Shown: positions 35,195 through 43,393, counted from the stretch's first letter. The stretch: DNA of 64,000 nt from Nocardioides eburneiflavus (GCF_004785795.1 NZ_SRRO01000001.1:1240001-1304000), one strand, 5' to 3'. Program-made: numbers and translations. Notes: generated by a model not told the origin, from the sequence alone.

Positions 35195-36175
35195 TCAGTG
35201 CGACCGGCGAGCCGCGACCAGCGCCGCGACCACGACTGCTCCGGCGCCGACCGCGTCGGCGAGGCGTACGGCGCGGCCGATGTCCGCGCGGTTCGGCGGC
35301 GGGCCGTCGCCGAGGACCACCCGGTCCTCCACCCCGTGGGCGTAGTGGTTGCGCCCGCCCAGCCTCACCCCCAGCGCACCGGCGAAGGCCGCCTCGACGA
35401 CGCCGGCGTTGGGGCTCGGGTGGCGGCGGGCGTCGCGGCGCCACGCGCCGAGGGCCGCTGACGGGCGGCCGCCGACGGTGGGCGCGAGCGCTGCGGCGAG
35501 CAGGCCGCTGAGCCGGGCGCCGGGCAGGTTGAGCAGGTCGTCGAACCGGGCGGACGCCCAGCCGAACCGGCCGTAGCGCTCGCCACGGTGGCCGACCATC
35601 GCGTCGAGGGTGTTGGCCGCGCGGTAGCCCAGCAGCCCGGGGACGCCGAGCAGCGCACCCCAGACGAGCGGGGCGACGACGGCGTCGGAGGTGTTCTCCG
35701 CGACCGACTCGACGGCGGCGCGGCTGACCTCCGCCTCGTCGAGGGCCGAGGTGTCGCGACCGACGAGGTGGGTCAGGCGTCGGCGTGCGCCGGGCAGGTC
35801 GTCGGCGGCGAGCAGACCGTGGACGGCTGTCGCCTCGCGGCCGAGCGACGTGCCGCCGAGGACGGTCCACGTCGCGGCCGCGGTGACGAGCGTGTGGGCG
35901 AGGGGGTGGTCCCTCGTCCGTCGCTCCAGGCCGAGACCGCCCCCCGCGACGGTCCCGGCCAGGAGGACCAGGTGCAGCAGGCCGCGGGCCCGCGAGTCGG
36001 CGTACGTGCGCCACTCGAGGGCGGCAGCGGCGCTGCCGAAGACCGCCACGGGGTGCCCGCGGCGCGGGTCGCCGAAGCGACGATCGGCGAGGTGGCCGAG
36101 CAGGAGGCCGAGTGCACGGGTGACCCTTGGTTTCGACACGCTCGTTCCTCGCTGCTCAACCAGCGGGTGTGACAC
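35195..36175 (-). CDS. cobD: Adenosylcobinamide-phosphate synthase
   Basis: An integral membrane enzyme that attaches aminopropanol phosphate to adenosyl-cobyric acid. The family blocks are LLGHLADRRFGDPRRGHPVAVFG, SVAENTSDAVVAPLVWG, YRAANTLDAMVGHRGERYGRFGWA and HPSPNAGVVEAAFAGALGV. Two GTG starts are possible, 36175 and 36139. Both lie inside a palindromic repeat, and GAGGA 6 nt upstream makes 36139 (VSKPRV...) the better one, giving 314 residues. The ribosome-binding site and start codon therefore come from the repeat. Confidence 0.9.
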   Translation of the reverse strand: MSHPLVEQRGTSVSKPRVTRALGLLLGHLADRRFGDPRRGHPVAVFGSAAAALEWRTYADSRARGLLHLVLLAGTVAGGGLGLERRTRDHPLAHTLVTAAATWTVLGGTSLGREATAVHGLLAADDLPGARRRLTHLVGRDTSALDEAEVSRAAVESVAENTSDAVVAPLVWGALLGVPGLLGYRAANTLDAMVGHRGERYGRFGWASARFDDLLNLPGARLSGLLAAALAPTVGGRPSAALGAWRRDARRHPSPNAGVVEAAFAGALGVRLGGRNHYAHGVEDRVVLGDGPPPNRADIGRAVRLADAVGAGAVVVAALVAARRSH

Positions 36176-36293
36176 GCTCGTTCCTCGCTGCGCCAGCTGC
36201 CGCTGGTTGAGCCGGGCGAGGAACGAGCCCGAGTCGAAACCAAGGCCGACGCGGGTGTGGTTTCGACACGCTCGTTCCTCGCTGCTCGATCAG
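36127..36293. repeat. Palindromic repeat cluster (GGTTTCGACACG...GCTCAACCA family)
   Basis: A left arm at 36127-36165 (TTGGTTTCGACACGCTCGTT...CTCAACCAGCGG) faces an inverted copy at 36200-36245. A further partial unit lies between them at 36171, and a third full left arm at 36259-36293. Each arm, read on the minus strand, contains GAGGAACGAGCGTG, a ribosome-binding site with a GTG at good spacing. The cluster contains the cobD start and the cbtA stop codon. Confidence 0.8.
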
Positions 36294-37075
36294 AGCGCGG
36301 CGGCGTACGCGCGCTGAGCCTCGACCGCCTCCTGCCGGCGCCAGGTGCGGTCGACGAGGGCCGTGAGGGCGGCGCCGATCACCGCCCACATCGCCAGCAG
36401 GGTCAGCAGCGACGAGATCCGGAAGTCCCACAGGACGCTCGCCGGGAAGGCGCCGAGCTCGTCGACCTTGGGGAAGGCGAGCGCGGCGACGGCGACCACG
36501 ACGACGTAGGCCGTGGCGCCGGCGATCGTGCCCGGCACCGCGCTCCACCGGCGGGCTGCCCAGCGGGCGACCGCGACGGCGGCGAGCACGCCGAGGACCG
36601 ACACCGCGACGAAGCCGAACCAGAGCGCGGTGCGGCTGTCGATGGTCTCGCCGGAGCCGACGGCGGGCGGCGTGGCGGGGTACTTGAGAAACGGCACGAC
36701 ACTGAACGACACGGCCGCGAGCAGGGCGACCAGGGCGGTGCCCGCTGCCGGCCGGAGGCTGCCGAGACGGCCGAGGCCGACCGCCGCGAGCAGGCCGGTC
36801 AGCCCGCCGAGGACCACGCCGATGGCGAGGGTGCCGGTGGCGAGGCCGAGGGTCGACTGCGTGATGCGGGAGATCGCGGCGTCCTCGCCGTGGGAGTCGG
36901 AGGCGGTGGCGGTGGCCTCGTCCTCGTGGTGGTGGTCCGCAGTGGCGCCTGCGGACTCGAGCGCGATGGCACGGTCGACCTGCGGCTCGCCGACGGTGTA
37001 CGCCACGACGAACGCGGCGACACCGGCGAGGAGACCGGCGAGGAGACCGTGCACCAGGAAGGTGCGGGTCGTCAT
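36290..37075 (-). CDS. cbtA: Cobalt transporter subunit CbtA
   Basis: A 261-residue membrane protein with five to six membrane helices. A His/Asp/Glu-rich extracytoplasmic loop (ADHHHEDEATATASDSHGEDAA, about residues 46-68) probably binds the metal. CbtA and CbtB are a cobalt uptake pair usually controlled by cobalamin riboswitches, as seen here. The gene follows cbtB by 10 bp. Its TGA stop lies within the edge of a palindromic repeat. Confidence 0.9.
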   Translation of the reverse strand: MTTRTFLVHGLLAGLLAGVAAFVVAYTVGEPQVDRAIALESAGATADHHHEDEATATASDSHGEDAAISRITQSTLGLATGTLAIGVVLGGLTGLLAAVGLGRLGSLRPAAGTALVALLAAVSFSVVPFLKYPATPPAVGSGETIDSRTALWFGFVAVSVLGVLAAVAVARWAARRWSAVPGTIAGATAYVVVVAVAALAFPKVDELGAFPASVLWDFRISSLLTLLAMWAVIGAALTALVDRTWRRQEAVEAQRAYAAAL

Positions 37076-37085
37076 CGGTGGATGA

Positions 37086-37310
37086 TCAGTGGCAGGGGAA
37101 GCCGAGCAGGTGCCGGCCGTCGTGGACCCACTCGTGGATCGCGGTGCCCTCGGGGATGGTGATCGCGCCCTGGACCGAGCTGATCAGCACGAGGACCGAC
37201 ATCGCGAACAGTGCGCCGAGGACCAGCCAGGGAGCGAGCTCCCGCAGCGGGATGGCGAGGTCGGACGGAGCCAGGGTGGACGAGGTGGGGCTGGAGATGG
37301 CGTGCGCCAT
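37086..37310 (-). CDS. cbtB: Cobalt transporter subunit CbtB
   Basis: A 74-residue protein with one membrane helix (about residues 27-46) and the characteristic His-rich tail HEWVHDGRHLLGFPCH, proposed to capture cobalt. A strong ribosome-binding site (AAGGAGG) precedes the ATG, and a cobalamin riboswitch lies directly upstream, so uptake should fall when cobalamin is plentiful. Confidence 0.93.
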   Translation of the reverse strand: MAHAISSPTSSTLAPSDLAIPLRELAPWLVLGALFAMSVLVLISSVQGAITIPEGTAIHEWVHDGRHLLGFPCH

Positions 37311-37324
37311 GGTGTTCCTCCTTC

Positions 37325-37482
37325 GGGATGAAAGCGTCCCGGGTCGATGGGGAGTGACTTCCAGTCCGTCGGGTCTGACTTCACCGCTCGGTGTGGCTGA
37401 GCGATGTCACAGTAGCGCCACTGTGCCGGACTTCCACCGGCTTCCTCAGGACTGGGTGCGTGGAGCCTAGCGCACCCAGGAG
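37325..37482 (-). ncRNA. Cobalamin riboswitch upstream of cbtB-cbtA
   Basis: Read on the minus strand, a perfect 9-bp stem (CTGGGTGCG/CGCACCCAG, 37479-37452) is followed by GAAGCCGGTGGAAGTCCGGC and the B12-box region GCGCTACTGTGAC. The conserved GCCGGTG-N-AAGTCCGGC stem and (C/T)ACTGTGA are hallmarks of the cobalamin aptamer. The 5' two thirds lie inside the last 34 codons of cobB-cobC; the expression platform runs to the cbtB ribosome-binding site. The exact ends are approximate. Confidence 0.85.
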
Positions 37483-39930
37483 GTCGTCGGTGACCGCCGT
37501 GCGGCGAGCACTGATCCGGACCCACTCGTCACCCAGCCCGGGGAACGTGTCGGCCCGTCGGACCGCGAAACCCTTGCCCCGCAAGGCCTCCCGGCTCCCG
37601 GTGCCGGTGCGGGCGAGGACGTACGGCGCGGTGCTGGGGACGGTCTCGATGCCGAGCTCCCGCAGCCCGTCCTCGAGGTGCCGTCGCCGTCGCTCGAGCT
37701 CGGCCGCGCGCCGGCGTGCCTCGTCGCGCGCCTGCTCGCTGCTGGTGGCGACGAGCGCGGCGATGGCCGGCGCGGAGACCGACCACGGGGTCTGGAGGTC
37801 CCGCAGCGCGCGTACGACCTCGGGCTCGGCGAGGACGTAGCCCGCGCGGATGCCGGGGATCGCCCAGATCTTGGTGAGGCTGCGGAGCACGACGAGGCCG
37901 TCGTGCCGCTCATCGGCCAGGGTCTCGACGTCGTCGTCGAGGAAGGCCTCGTCGATCACGACCAGCCGCTCCGGTCGGGCGAGGTCGCGGATGGCGGTGG
38001 CGGGGTGGCGTACGCCGGTGGGGTTGGTCGGGTTGCCGATGACCACGAGGTCGGCGTCGTCGGGCACGGCGTCCGGGTCGAGGCGGAAGCCGTCCTCGTG
38101 CCGCAGGACGACCTGGTCGGGGGTGTGGCCCGCCGTGCGCAGCGCGACCTCCGGCTCGGTGAACTGCGGGTGCACGACCACCGGGTGCCGCCACGGCCTC
38201 AGCCGGGCGAGCAGGGTGAAGGCCTCGGCGGCGCCGGCGGTGGCGAGGACGTCGCCCGGCTCGCGGCCGTGGCGTTGCGCCACAGCCCTCTCGGCGCCGC
38301 TCGGGTCGGGGTAGGCGTCGGCGTCGGCGAGGCTGTCGGCGAGCGCACGGTCGAGCCAGGCCGGGCGTGGGCCGTCGAAGACGTTGACGGCGAGGTCGAC
38401 GAGCCCGGGGCCGGTGTCCTTGTCGCCGTGGTGGCGCAGGTCCGGACCGGCGTACGCCGCCGCGGCCGCCACGAACCGCGCGGCGAGCTGTGGGTGGCCG
38501 GCCCAGTGGGTGTGGAGGTACGACGCGTGCAGGCTGGGCGTCGCGACGCCGGCCGGGTCGGGCATCAGCCAGGCCGCGTCGCCGGCCGTCGGCGTCGTCA
38601 GGTGGGTGCGGTGGAACTCGTGCCCGGTGACCTGCTCACCGACCCGCGCCAGCAGGTTGTCGGTGGCTGCGGTGGCGGTGCGGTAGGCCAGCGTGAGCCG
38701 CGGCGCCATCTCGGCGGTCGCGCCGATCGCGCCGACCATCGGGACGGGCGTCCCGTCGGGCCCCTGCACCGACTCGCAGAGGTAGAGCAGCCCGGCGCAC
38801 TCGGCCACCGTCGGCAGCCCGCGCGCGACGGCCGTACGGAGGTCGCGCCGCAGGCGGTCGTTGGCGCCGAGCTCGGCGGCGTGCATCTCGGGGAACCCGC
38901 CGCCGAGGTAGAGCCCGGTCGTGCCCTCGGGCAGGCGGGTGTCGGTGAGCGGGTCGAGCTCGACGACCTCCGCGCCCGCTGCTCGCAGCAGCTCCACGGT
39001 CTCGGCGTAGCGGAACGTGAACGCCCGCCCGCCCGCCACCGCGATCCTTGCTGATGAGCCTGGTTTCGACACGGGCGCCAGGGCGCCCTGCTCAACCGAC
39101 GGCGAGGAGACGCTCGCTGGTTGAGCAGGTCGCGCACCTCCATCCCCCGCTGGTTGAGCAGGTCGCGCAGCGACCGTGTCGAAACCAAGGGCCGCCGAAG
39201 GACTCCACGGCACCCCGTCCAACCCCGGCGCCGCGCGCGCCAGCCGTACGACCTGCTCCAGGTCCACCCGCTCCGCGATCTGCGCCGCCAGCCGGTCCAG
39301 CGCCGCCGCCGCATCCGCCCGCTCGGCCGCCGGCACCAGCCCGAGGTGCCGCGACGGCGCCTCGATCCCGTCGTCGCGCTGGAGGATCCCGAGCACCGGC
39401 ACCTGGTCGCCGATCGACCGGACCACCTCGTCGGCGTGGCGCGCCGAGCCGGCCTTGTTGAGGACCACGCCGACCACGTCGACCGGCGGCCGACCGGGAT
39501 CGGGGGCCCACGTCCGGAGCCCGTGGATCGTCGCGGCGATGGTGCGCGACGCCGATGAGATGTCGACGACCAGCACGACGGGCGAGCGGGTCACGGCTGC
39601 GACGTGCGCCGTCGAGGCGAACCCGTCAGCACCGATCTGCCCGTCGTACAGGCCCATCACCCCCTCGATGACGGCGAGGTCCGCGCCGGCGGCGCCGTGG
39701 AGGAGGAGGGGTACGAGCCGCTCCTCCCCGACGAGGTGCGGGTCGAGGTTGCGGCCGGGGCGGCCGGTGGCGAGCGCGTGGTAGCCGGGGTCGATGTAGT
39801 CGGGCCCGACCTTGTGGCCGCTGACGGTGTGGCCGGCTCGGGCGAGCGCGGCCATCAGCCCGGTGGCGACGGTGGTCTTGCCGTGGCCCGAGGCGGGCGC
39901 GGCGACCACGAGGCGGGGGAGGGCTACCAC
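37381..39930 (-). CDS. cobB-cobC: CobB-CobC fusion: cobyrinate a,c-diamide synthase and threonine-phosphate decarboxylase-like domain
   Basis: An 849-residue fusion. Residues 1-480 are CobB: P-loop VAAPASGHGKTTVATGL, VGPDYIDPGYH, GVMGLYDG, and a glutaminase domain with GGGFPEMHAAELG and Cys nucleophile in VAECAGLLYLCES. It amidates cobyrinate using glutamine. Residues about 520-830 are a class I/II PLP enzyme like CobC/CobD: IGNPTNPTGV and the PLP lysine in LRSLTKIWAIPGIRAGY. This part supplies aminopropanol phosphate from threonine phosphate. About 42 residues between the two CobB halves come from a palindromic repeat. The GTG start overlaps cobO. The last 34 codons overlap a riboswitch. Confidence 0.92.
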   Translation of the reverse strand: MVALPRLVVAAPASGHGKTTVATGLMAALARAGHTVSGHKVGPDYIDPGYHALATGRPGRNLDPHLVGEERLVPLLLHGAAGADLAVIEGVMGLYDGQIGADGFASTAHVAAVTRSPVVLVVDISSASRTIAATIHGLRTWAPDPGRPPVDVVGVVLNKAGSARHADEVVRSIGDQVPVLGILQRDDGIEAPSRHLGLVPAAERADAAAALDRLAAQIAERVDLEQVVRLARAAPGLDGVPWSPSAALGFDTVAARPAQPAGDGGARPAQPASVSSPSVEQGALAPVSKPGSSARIAVAGGRAFTFRYAETVELLRAAGAEVVELDPLTDTRLPEGTTGLYLGGGFPEMHAAELGANDRLRRDLRTAVARGLPTVAECAGLLYLCESVQGPDGTPVPMVGAIGATAEMAPRLTLAYRTATAATDNLLARVGEQVTGHEFHRTHLTTPTAGDAAWLMPDPAGVATPSLHASYLHTHWAGHPQLAARFVAAAAAYAGPDLRHHGDKDTGPGLVDLAVNVFDGPRPAWLDRALADSLADADAYPDPSGAERAVAQRHGREPGDVLATAGAAEAFTLLARLRPWRHPVVVHPQFTEPEVALRTAGHTPDQVVLRHEDGFRLDPDAVPDDADLVVIGNPTNPTGVRHPATAIRDLARPERLVVIDEAFLDDDVETLADERHDGLVVLRSLTKIWAIPGIRAGYVLAEPEVVRALRDLQTPWSVSAPAIAALVATSSEQARDEARRRAAELERRRRHLEDGLRELGIETVPSTAPYVLARTGTGSREALRGKGFAVRRADTFPGLGDEWVRISARRTAVTDDLLGALGSTHPVLRKPVEVRHSGATVTSLSHTER
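39061..39187. repeat. Palindromic repeat inserted in frame in cobB-cobC
   Basis: TGGTTTCGACACGG at 39061 and CGTGTCGAAACCA ending at 39187 are inverted ends. Internal copies of CTGGTTGAGCAGGTCGCGC start at 39117 and 39150. The 127 bp have no stop in the cobB frame and encode a Pro/Ala/Ser-rich linker (ARPAQPAGDGGARPAQPAS...). It belongs to the same family as at 36127 and 42000. Confidence 0.85.
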
Positions 39931-40538
39931 TCGATGCCTCGCTGGCCCTTCTGCCCGACCTCCATCGGGTGCTTGACCTGGCCCATCTCGGTGACGAGGT
40001 TGGCGGCCTCGATCAGGCGCGGGTCCGCGTGGCGCCCGGTGATCACGACGTGCTGGCGGCCGGGACGGCTCGTGAGCGCGGCGACGACGTCGTCGACGTC
40101 GACCCAGCCCCACTTCATCGGATAGGTGAACTCGTCGAGGACGTAGAGGCCGTGGCGCTCCTCCGCGAGCGCGCGCTTGATCTCGGCCCAGCCCTCGGCG
40201 GCGTCGGCGGCGTGGTCCTCCTCGGTGCCGGCCTTGCGCGACCACGACCAGCCGGAGCCCATCTTGTGCCAGGTGACGGGTCCGCCCTCGCCGGTCTCCT
40301 CGTGCAGCTCGCCGAGGCGCTCGAGCACGGTCTGCTCGCCGATGCGCCACTTGGCGGACTTCACGAACTGGAAGACCCCGATGCTGAAGCCCTGGTTCCA
40401 CCCGCGCATCGCCAGGCCGAAGGCGGCCGTCGACTTCCCCTTGCCGGGGCCGGTGTGGACCATGATCAGCGGGCGGTTGCGGCGCTCGCGCGTGGTCAGG
40501 CCGTCGTCGGGGATCGTGGTCGGTACGCCTTGTGGCAT
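39924..40538 (-). CDS. cobO: Cob(I)yrinic acid a,c-diamide adenosyltransferase
   Basis: A 204-residue CobA/CobO-type enzyme that transfers the adenosyl group of ATP to the reduced corrinoid. The P-loop reads MVHTGPGKGKSTAAFGLAMRG, followed by VLDEFTYPMKWGWVD and VITGRHADPRLIEAANLVTEM. The ATG overlaps the bluB stop (TGATG) and the stop overlaps the cobB-cobC start, so translation is coupled along the operon. Confidence 0.96.
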   Translation of the reverse strand: MPQGVPTTIPDDGLTTRERRNRPLIMVHTGPGKGKSTAAFGLAMRGWNQGFSIGVFQFVKSAKWRIGEQTVLERLGELHEETGEGGPVTWHKMGSGWSWSRKAGTEEDHAADAAEGWAEIKRALAEERHGLYVLDEFTYPMKWGWVDVDDVVAALTSRPGRQHVVITGRHADPRLIEAANLVTEMGQVKHPMEVGQKGQRGIEW

Positions 40539-41179
40539 CAGGACCTCCAGCTGTCGAGGTGGACCGCTTCGTCGAGGGTGCGGCCCCGCCGCCAGCCGTG
40601 GCGGACCAGGTCGGGCACCTCCTGCAGCTCGGTGACCGGGCCCAGGCACAGCCACGCGACCGGGCGTACGCCGTCGGGCAGCCCGACGAGGTCGCCGAGG
40701 AACTCCTCGCGGTAGAACGACACCCACCCGACGCCGAGGCCCTCGGCGGTGGCGGCGAGCCAGAGGTTCTGGATGGCCAGGCAGGTGGAGTAGAGACCGG
40801 TGTCGGCGATCGCGTGGCGGCCGAGCACGTGCTGCCCGCCGCGGGACTCGTCGTACGTCACGACGACGCCGAGGCCGGACTCGCGGATGCCCTCGACCTT
40901 GATCTTCTCGAAGGTCTCCCGCCGCTCCGGTGGCAGCTCGGCGGCGAACGTACGCCGCTCCGTCTCGACGTGCTCGGCGAACCGCGTGCGGGTCCCGTTG
41001 TCGAAGACGAGCACGAAGTCCCACGGCTGCGAGTGCCCCACGCTCGGCGCGTGGTGGGCGGCCTCGAGGACGCGCCGCAGCGCCTCGAGGTCGACGGTCT
41101 CGCCGCTGAACTCCGCCCGTACGTCGCGCCGGCGGGCGATGACGTCGTAGAGGTCCTGGCTGAGCGTCTGCGCGCTCAT
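40538..41179 (-). CDS. bluB: 5,6-dimethylbenzimidazole synthase
   Basis: A 213-residue nitroreductase-fold flavoenzyme that splits FMN to make the lower ligand of cobalamin. Family marks include RRDVRAEFSGETVD at the N-terminus, HHAPSVGHSQPWDFVLV, GLYSTCLAIQNLWLAATAEGLGVGWVSFY and the C-terminal WRRGRTLDEAVHLDSW. The ATG lies in the stop of the chelatase gene. The presence of bluB points to an oxygen-dependent route to dimethylbenzimidazole. Confidence 0.94.
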   Translation of the reverse strand: MSAQTLSQDLYDVIARRRDVRAEFSGETVDLEALRRVLEAAHHAPSVGHSQPWDFVLVFDNGTRTRFAEHVETERRTFAAELPPERRETFEKIKVEGIRESGLGVVVTYDESRGGQHVLGRHAIADTGLYSTCLAIQNLWLAATAEGLGVGWVSFYREEFLGDLVGLPDGVRPVAWLCLGPVTELQEVPDLVRHGWRRGRTLDEAVHLDSWRS

Positions 41180-43200
41180 GCCGCGTAGGCCAAGTTGGTC
41201 AGCGCGCTCGCGCTGACGTCGGCGATCGGCAGGTGGGTGGCCTGCATGGCCTGCGCGAGCGAGCCGGCGAGGCCCATCCGCATCGCGCCCTGCTCGCAGT
41301 CGACGACGACCGCGGTCGTCCGGTGCTCGGCGATCCACCGCGCCGCCTGTCGGCTCCGCGCGACGGCGTCCGCGCCGTGGGTGGCGCGGCCGTCGGTGAT
41401 CACGATGAGCAGCGGGCGTCGGCGCGGGTCGCGCACGGCCTCGACCCGCAGCACGTCGGCCGCGGTCAGCAGGCCCTCGGCGAGCGGCGTACGTCCTCCC
41501 GCGGGCAGCTCGGCCAGGCGCCGGGCGGCGACGTCGACGGAGTGGGTCGGTGGCAGCGCGACCTCGGCCCCGTCGCCGCGGAAGGTGACCAGCCCGACCT
41601 TGTCGCGACGCTGGTAGGCGTCGAGCAGCAGGCTGAGGATCGCGGTCTTCACCTGCTCCATCCGCTTGCGCGCGGCCATCGAGCCCGAGGCGTCGACGCA
41701 GAAGAGCACGAGGTTGGCCTCGCGGCCCTCGCGGCGGGCGGTGCGGAGGTCGGCGGGCTCGAACCGGAGCCGTCCGCCGGTCCGCCCGCGCGCCAGCTGG
41801 TGCGGCGCGGCGGCGCGGATCGTCTCGACGAGGTGCAGTCCGCCCGTGCCCTGGGGGTCGGCCCCGATGCGCCGGCCGTTGGAGGTCAGCGCCCGCGATC
41901 GCTTGCCGGACTCGCCCGCGCCGGTGCCGGCGACCTCGAACCGCCGCACCTTGTACGGGTCTTGGGCTGCGACCGTGGAGGCCAGACCCTCACCACCCGT
42001 TGGTTGAGCAGGGCCGTCCTGATTCGTTGGTTGAGCAGGGCCGTCCTGATCCGTTGGTTGAGCAGGGCCGTCCTGATCCGTTGGTTGAGCAGGGCCCCCC
42101 GGGCCCGTGTCGAAACCCGGATCATCCCCATCCCCCTCCGGCTCCGGCGCGGGCGGCTCGGGCTCCGGCTCCTCATCCCCAAGCACCGCATCCAGCAGGT
42201 CCTCATCGAGCCCCGGCGCGTCGAACGGGTTCCTCCGCCGCCGGTGCGGCAGCGCGAGGAGCGCAGCCTGGCGGATGTCGGCCCGGGTGACGGTCGTCCT
42301 CCCGTTCCAGGCCGCGTGCGCCACCGCCGTACGCGTGGTCACGATGTCGGCGCGCATCCCGTCGACCTCGAACGCGGCGCAGACCTCGGCGACCTTGGTG
42401 AGCACGGCGTCGGTGAGCTCGACCTCCGGGAGCAGCTTGCGGGCGGCGGCGATGCGGTCGGTCAGCGCGCGCTCGCTGTCGGCGTACGCCTCGACGAAGG
42501 CCTCGGGGTCCGCGTCGAAGGCGAGCCGTCGGCGTACGACCTCGGCGCGGAGCTGCGGGTCGCGCGGCGCAGCGATCTCGACCGTGAGGCCGAAGCGGTC
42601 GAGGAGCTGGGGGCGGAGCTCGCCCTCCTCGGGGTTCATGGTGCCGACGAGCACGAAGCGGGCGGCGTGCGCGACGGAGACGCCGTCGCGCTCGACGGTG
42701 GAGCGGCCCATCGCGGCCGCGTCGAGCAGCAGGTCGACGAGGTGGTCGTGGAGGAGGTTGACCTCGTCGACGTAGAGGATGCCGCGGTGGGCGCGGGCGA
42801 GGAGGCCGGGCTCGTACTCGGCGACGCCGTCGGCCAGCACCTTGGACAGGTGCAGCGAGCCGAGCACCCGGTCCTCGGTGGCGCCTACGGGGAGCTCGAC
42901 GAGGCGTACGGGCCGCGTCGCGGTCTCGGCGTCGAGCGGCCAGCGCTGCTCGGGGCCGGGGCCGTCGGGCGAGACGTCGCCGGGCCGGCTCGAGAACCGG
43001 TCGCCGGCGACCACCTCGATCGGCGGCAGCACGGAGGCGAGGGCGCGCACGGTGGTGGACTTCGCCGTGCCCTTCTCGCCGCGCACGAGCACGCCGCCGA
43101 CCTCGGGAGAGATCGTGGTGAGGACCAGCGCGAGGGTCATGTCGTCGCGGTCGGCGGCCTGGGAGGGGACGACGGCGGACAGGGGGTACTGCTGTGGCAT
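41176..43200 (-). CDS. Fused ChlI/ChlD-type magnesium/cobalt chelatase subunit
   Basis: A 674-residue fusion. Residues 1-345 are an AAA+ ChlI-like domain: Walker A GEKGTAKSTTVRAL, Walker B GILYVDEVNLLHDHLVDLLL. An acidic Pro-rich linker follows. The C-terminal 190 residues are a ChlD-like von Willebrand A domain with an intact MIDAS (CVDASGSMAARKRM). It probably supplies the ATPase for cobalt insertion together with a CobN-like subunit encoded elsewhere. The linker holds a 9-residue repeat (GPAQPTDQD) encoded by a palindromic element. ATG 43200 has a GGGAG site and follows a cobalamin riboswitch. Confidence 0.92.
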   Translation of the reverse strand: MPQQYPLSAVVPSQAADRDDMTLALVLTTISPEVGGVLVRGEKGTAKSTTVRALASVLPPIEVVAGDRFSSRPGDVSPDGPGPEQRWPLDAETATRPVRLVELPVGATEDRVLGSLHLSKVLADGVAEYEPGLLARAHRGILYVDEVNLLHDHLVDLLLDAAAMGRSTVERDGVSVAHAARFVLVGTMNPEEGELRPQLLDRFGLTVEIAAPRDPQLRAEVVRRRLAFDADPEAFVEAYADSERALTDRIAAARKLLPEVELTDAVLTKVAEVCAAFEVDGMRADIVTTRTAVAHAAWNGRTTVTRADIRQAALLALPHRRRRNPFDAPGLDEDLLDAVLGDEEPEPEPPAPEPEGDGDDPGFDTGPGGPAQPTDQDGPAQPTDQDGPAQPTNQDGPAQPTGGEGLASTVAAQDPYKVRRFEVAGTGAGESGKRSRALTSNGRRIGADPQGTGGLHLVETIRAAAPHQLARGRTGGRLRFEPADLRTARREGREANLVLFCVDASGSMAARKRMEQVKTAILSLLLDAYQRRDKVGLVTFRGDGAEVALPPTHSVDVAARRLAELPAGGRTPLAEGLLTAADVLRVEAVRDPRRRPLLIVITDGRATHGADAVARSRQAARWIAEHRTTAVVVDCEQGAMRMGLAGSLAQAMQATHLPIADVSASALTNLAYAA
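42000..42118. repeat. 27-bp tandem repeat from the palindromic family inside the chelatase gene
   Basis: Units of TTGGTTGAGCAGGGCCGTCC(TGATCCG) start at 42000, 42027, 42054 and 42081. The last ends in CGTGTCGAAACCC, the family's terminal sequence. Units 2 and 3 are identical and unit 1 differs by one base. The 27-bp period preserves the reading frame and gives nine residues per unit. Confidence 0.9.
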
Positions 43201-43214
43201 GGGGGCTCCCGCTC

Positions 43215-43365
43215 TCGTTGCCAGCTTCACAATGGGTGGCGGGAGGCCGGTCTTCGGACTTCTCGGATCGCCTGAGTTCGACGTCTCGAGTCACCGCAGC
43301 GGGCCCTGTGCCGGATTCTCACCGGCTTCCCAGATTCTCCCCAGACTTCGGGGCACCTCTCGCCT
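43215..43365 (-). ncRNA. Cobalamin riboswitch upstream of the chelatase operon
   Basis: On the minus strand the sequence contains GGGAAGCCGGTGAGAATCCGG followed by CACAGGGCCCGCTGCGGTGAC, the core of the cobalamin aptamer. Further on, AGTCCGAAGACCGGCC resembles the conserved 3' block (GTCAGGAAGACCTGCC). The chelatase ATG lies 15 nt after the approximate end, so control is probably at translation start. The 5' end abuts the divergent cobL promoter. Confidence 0.9.
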
Positions 43366-43393
43366 TGTGCGCGTCACGATAGCGTCTGCGGCC

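Noticed and set aside
42000..42118. CRISPR-like array
   Set aside because: The units are directly adjacent with no spacers and lie in frame within a coding sequence.
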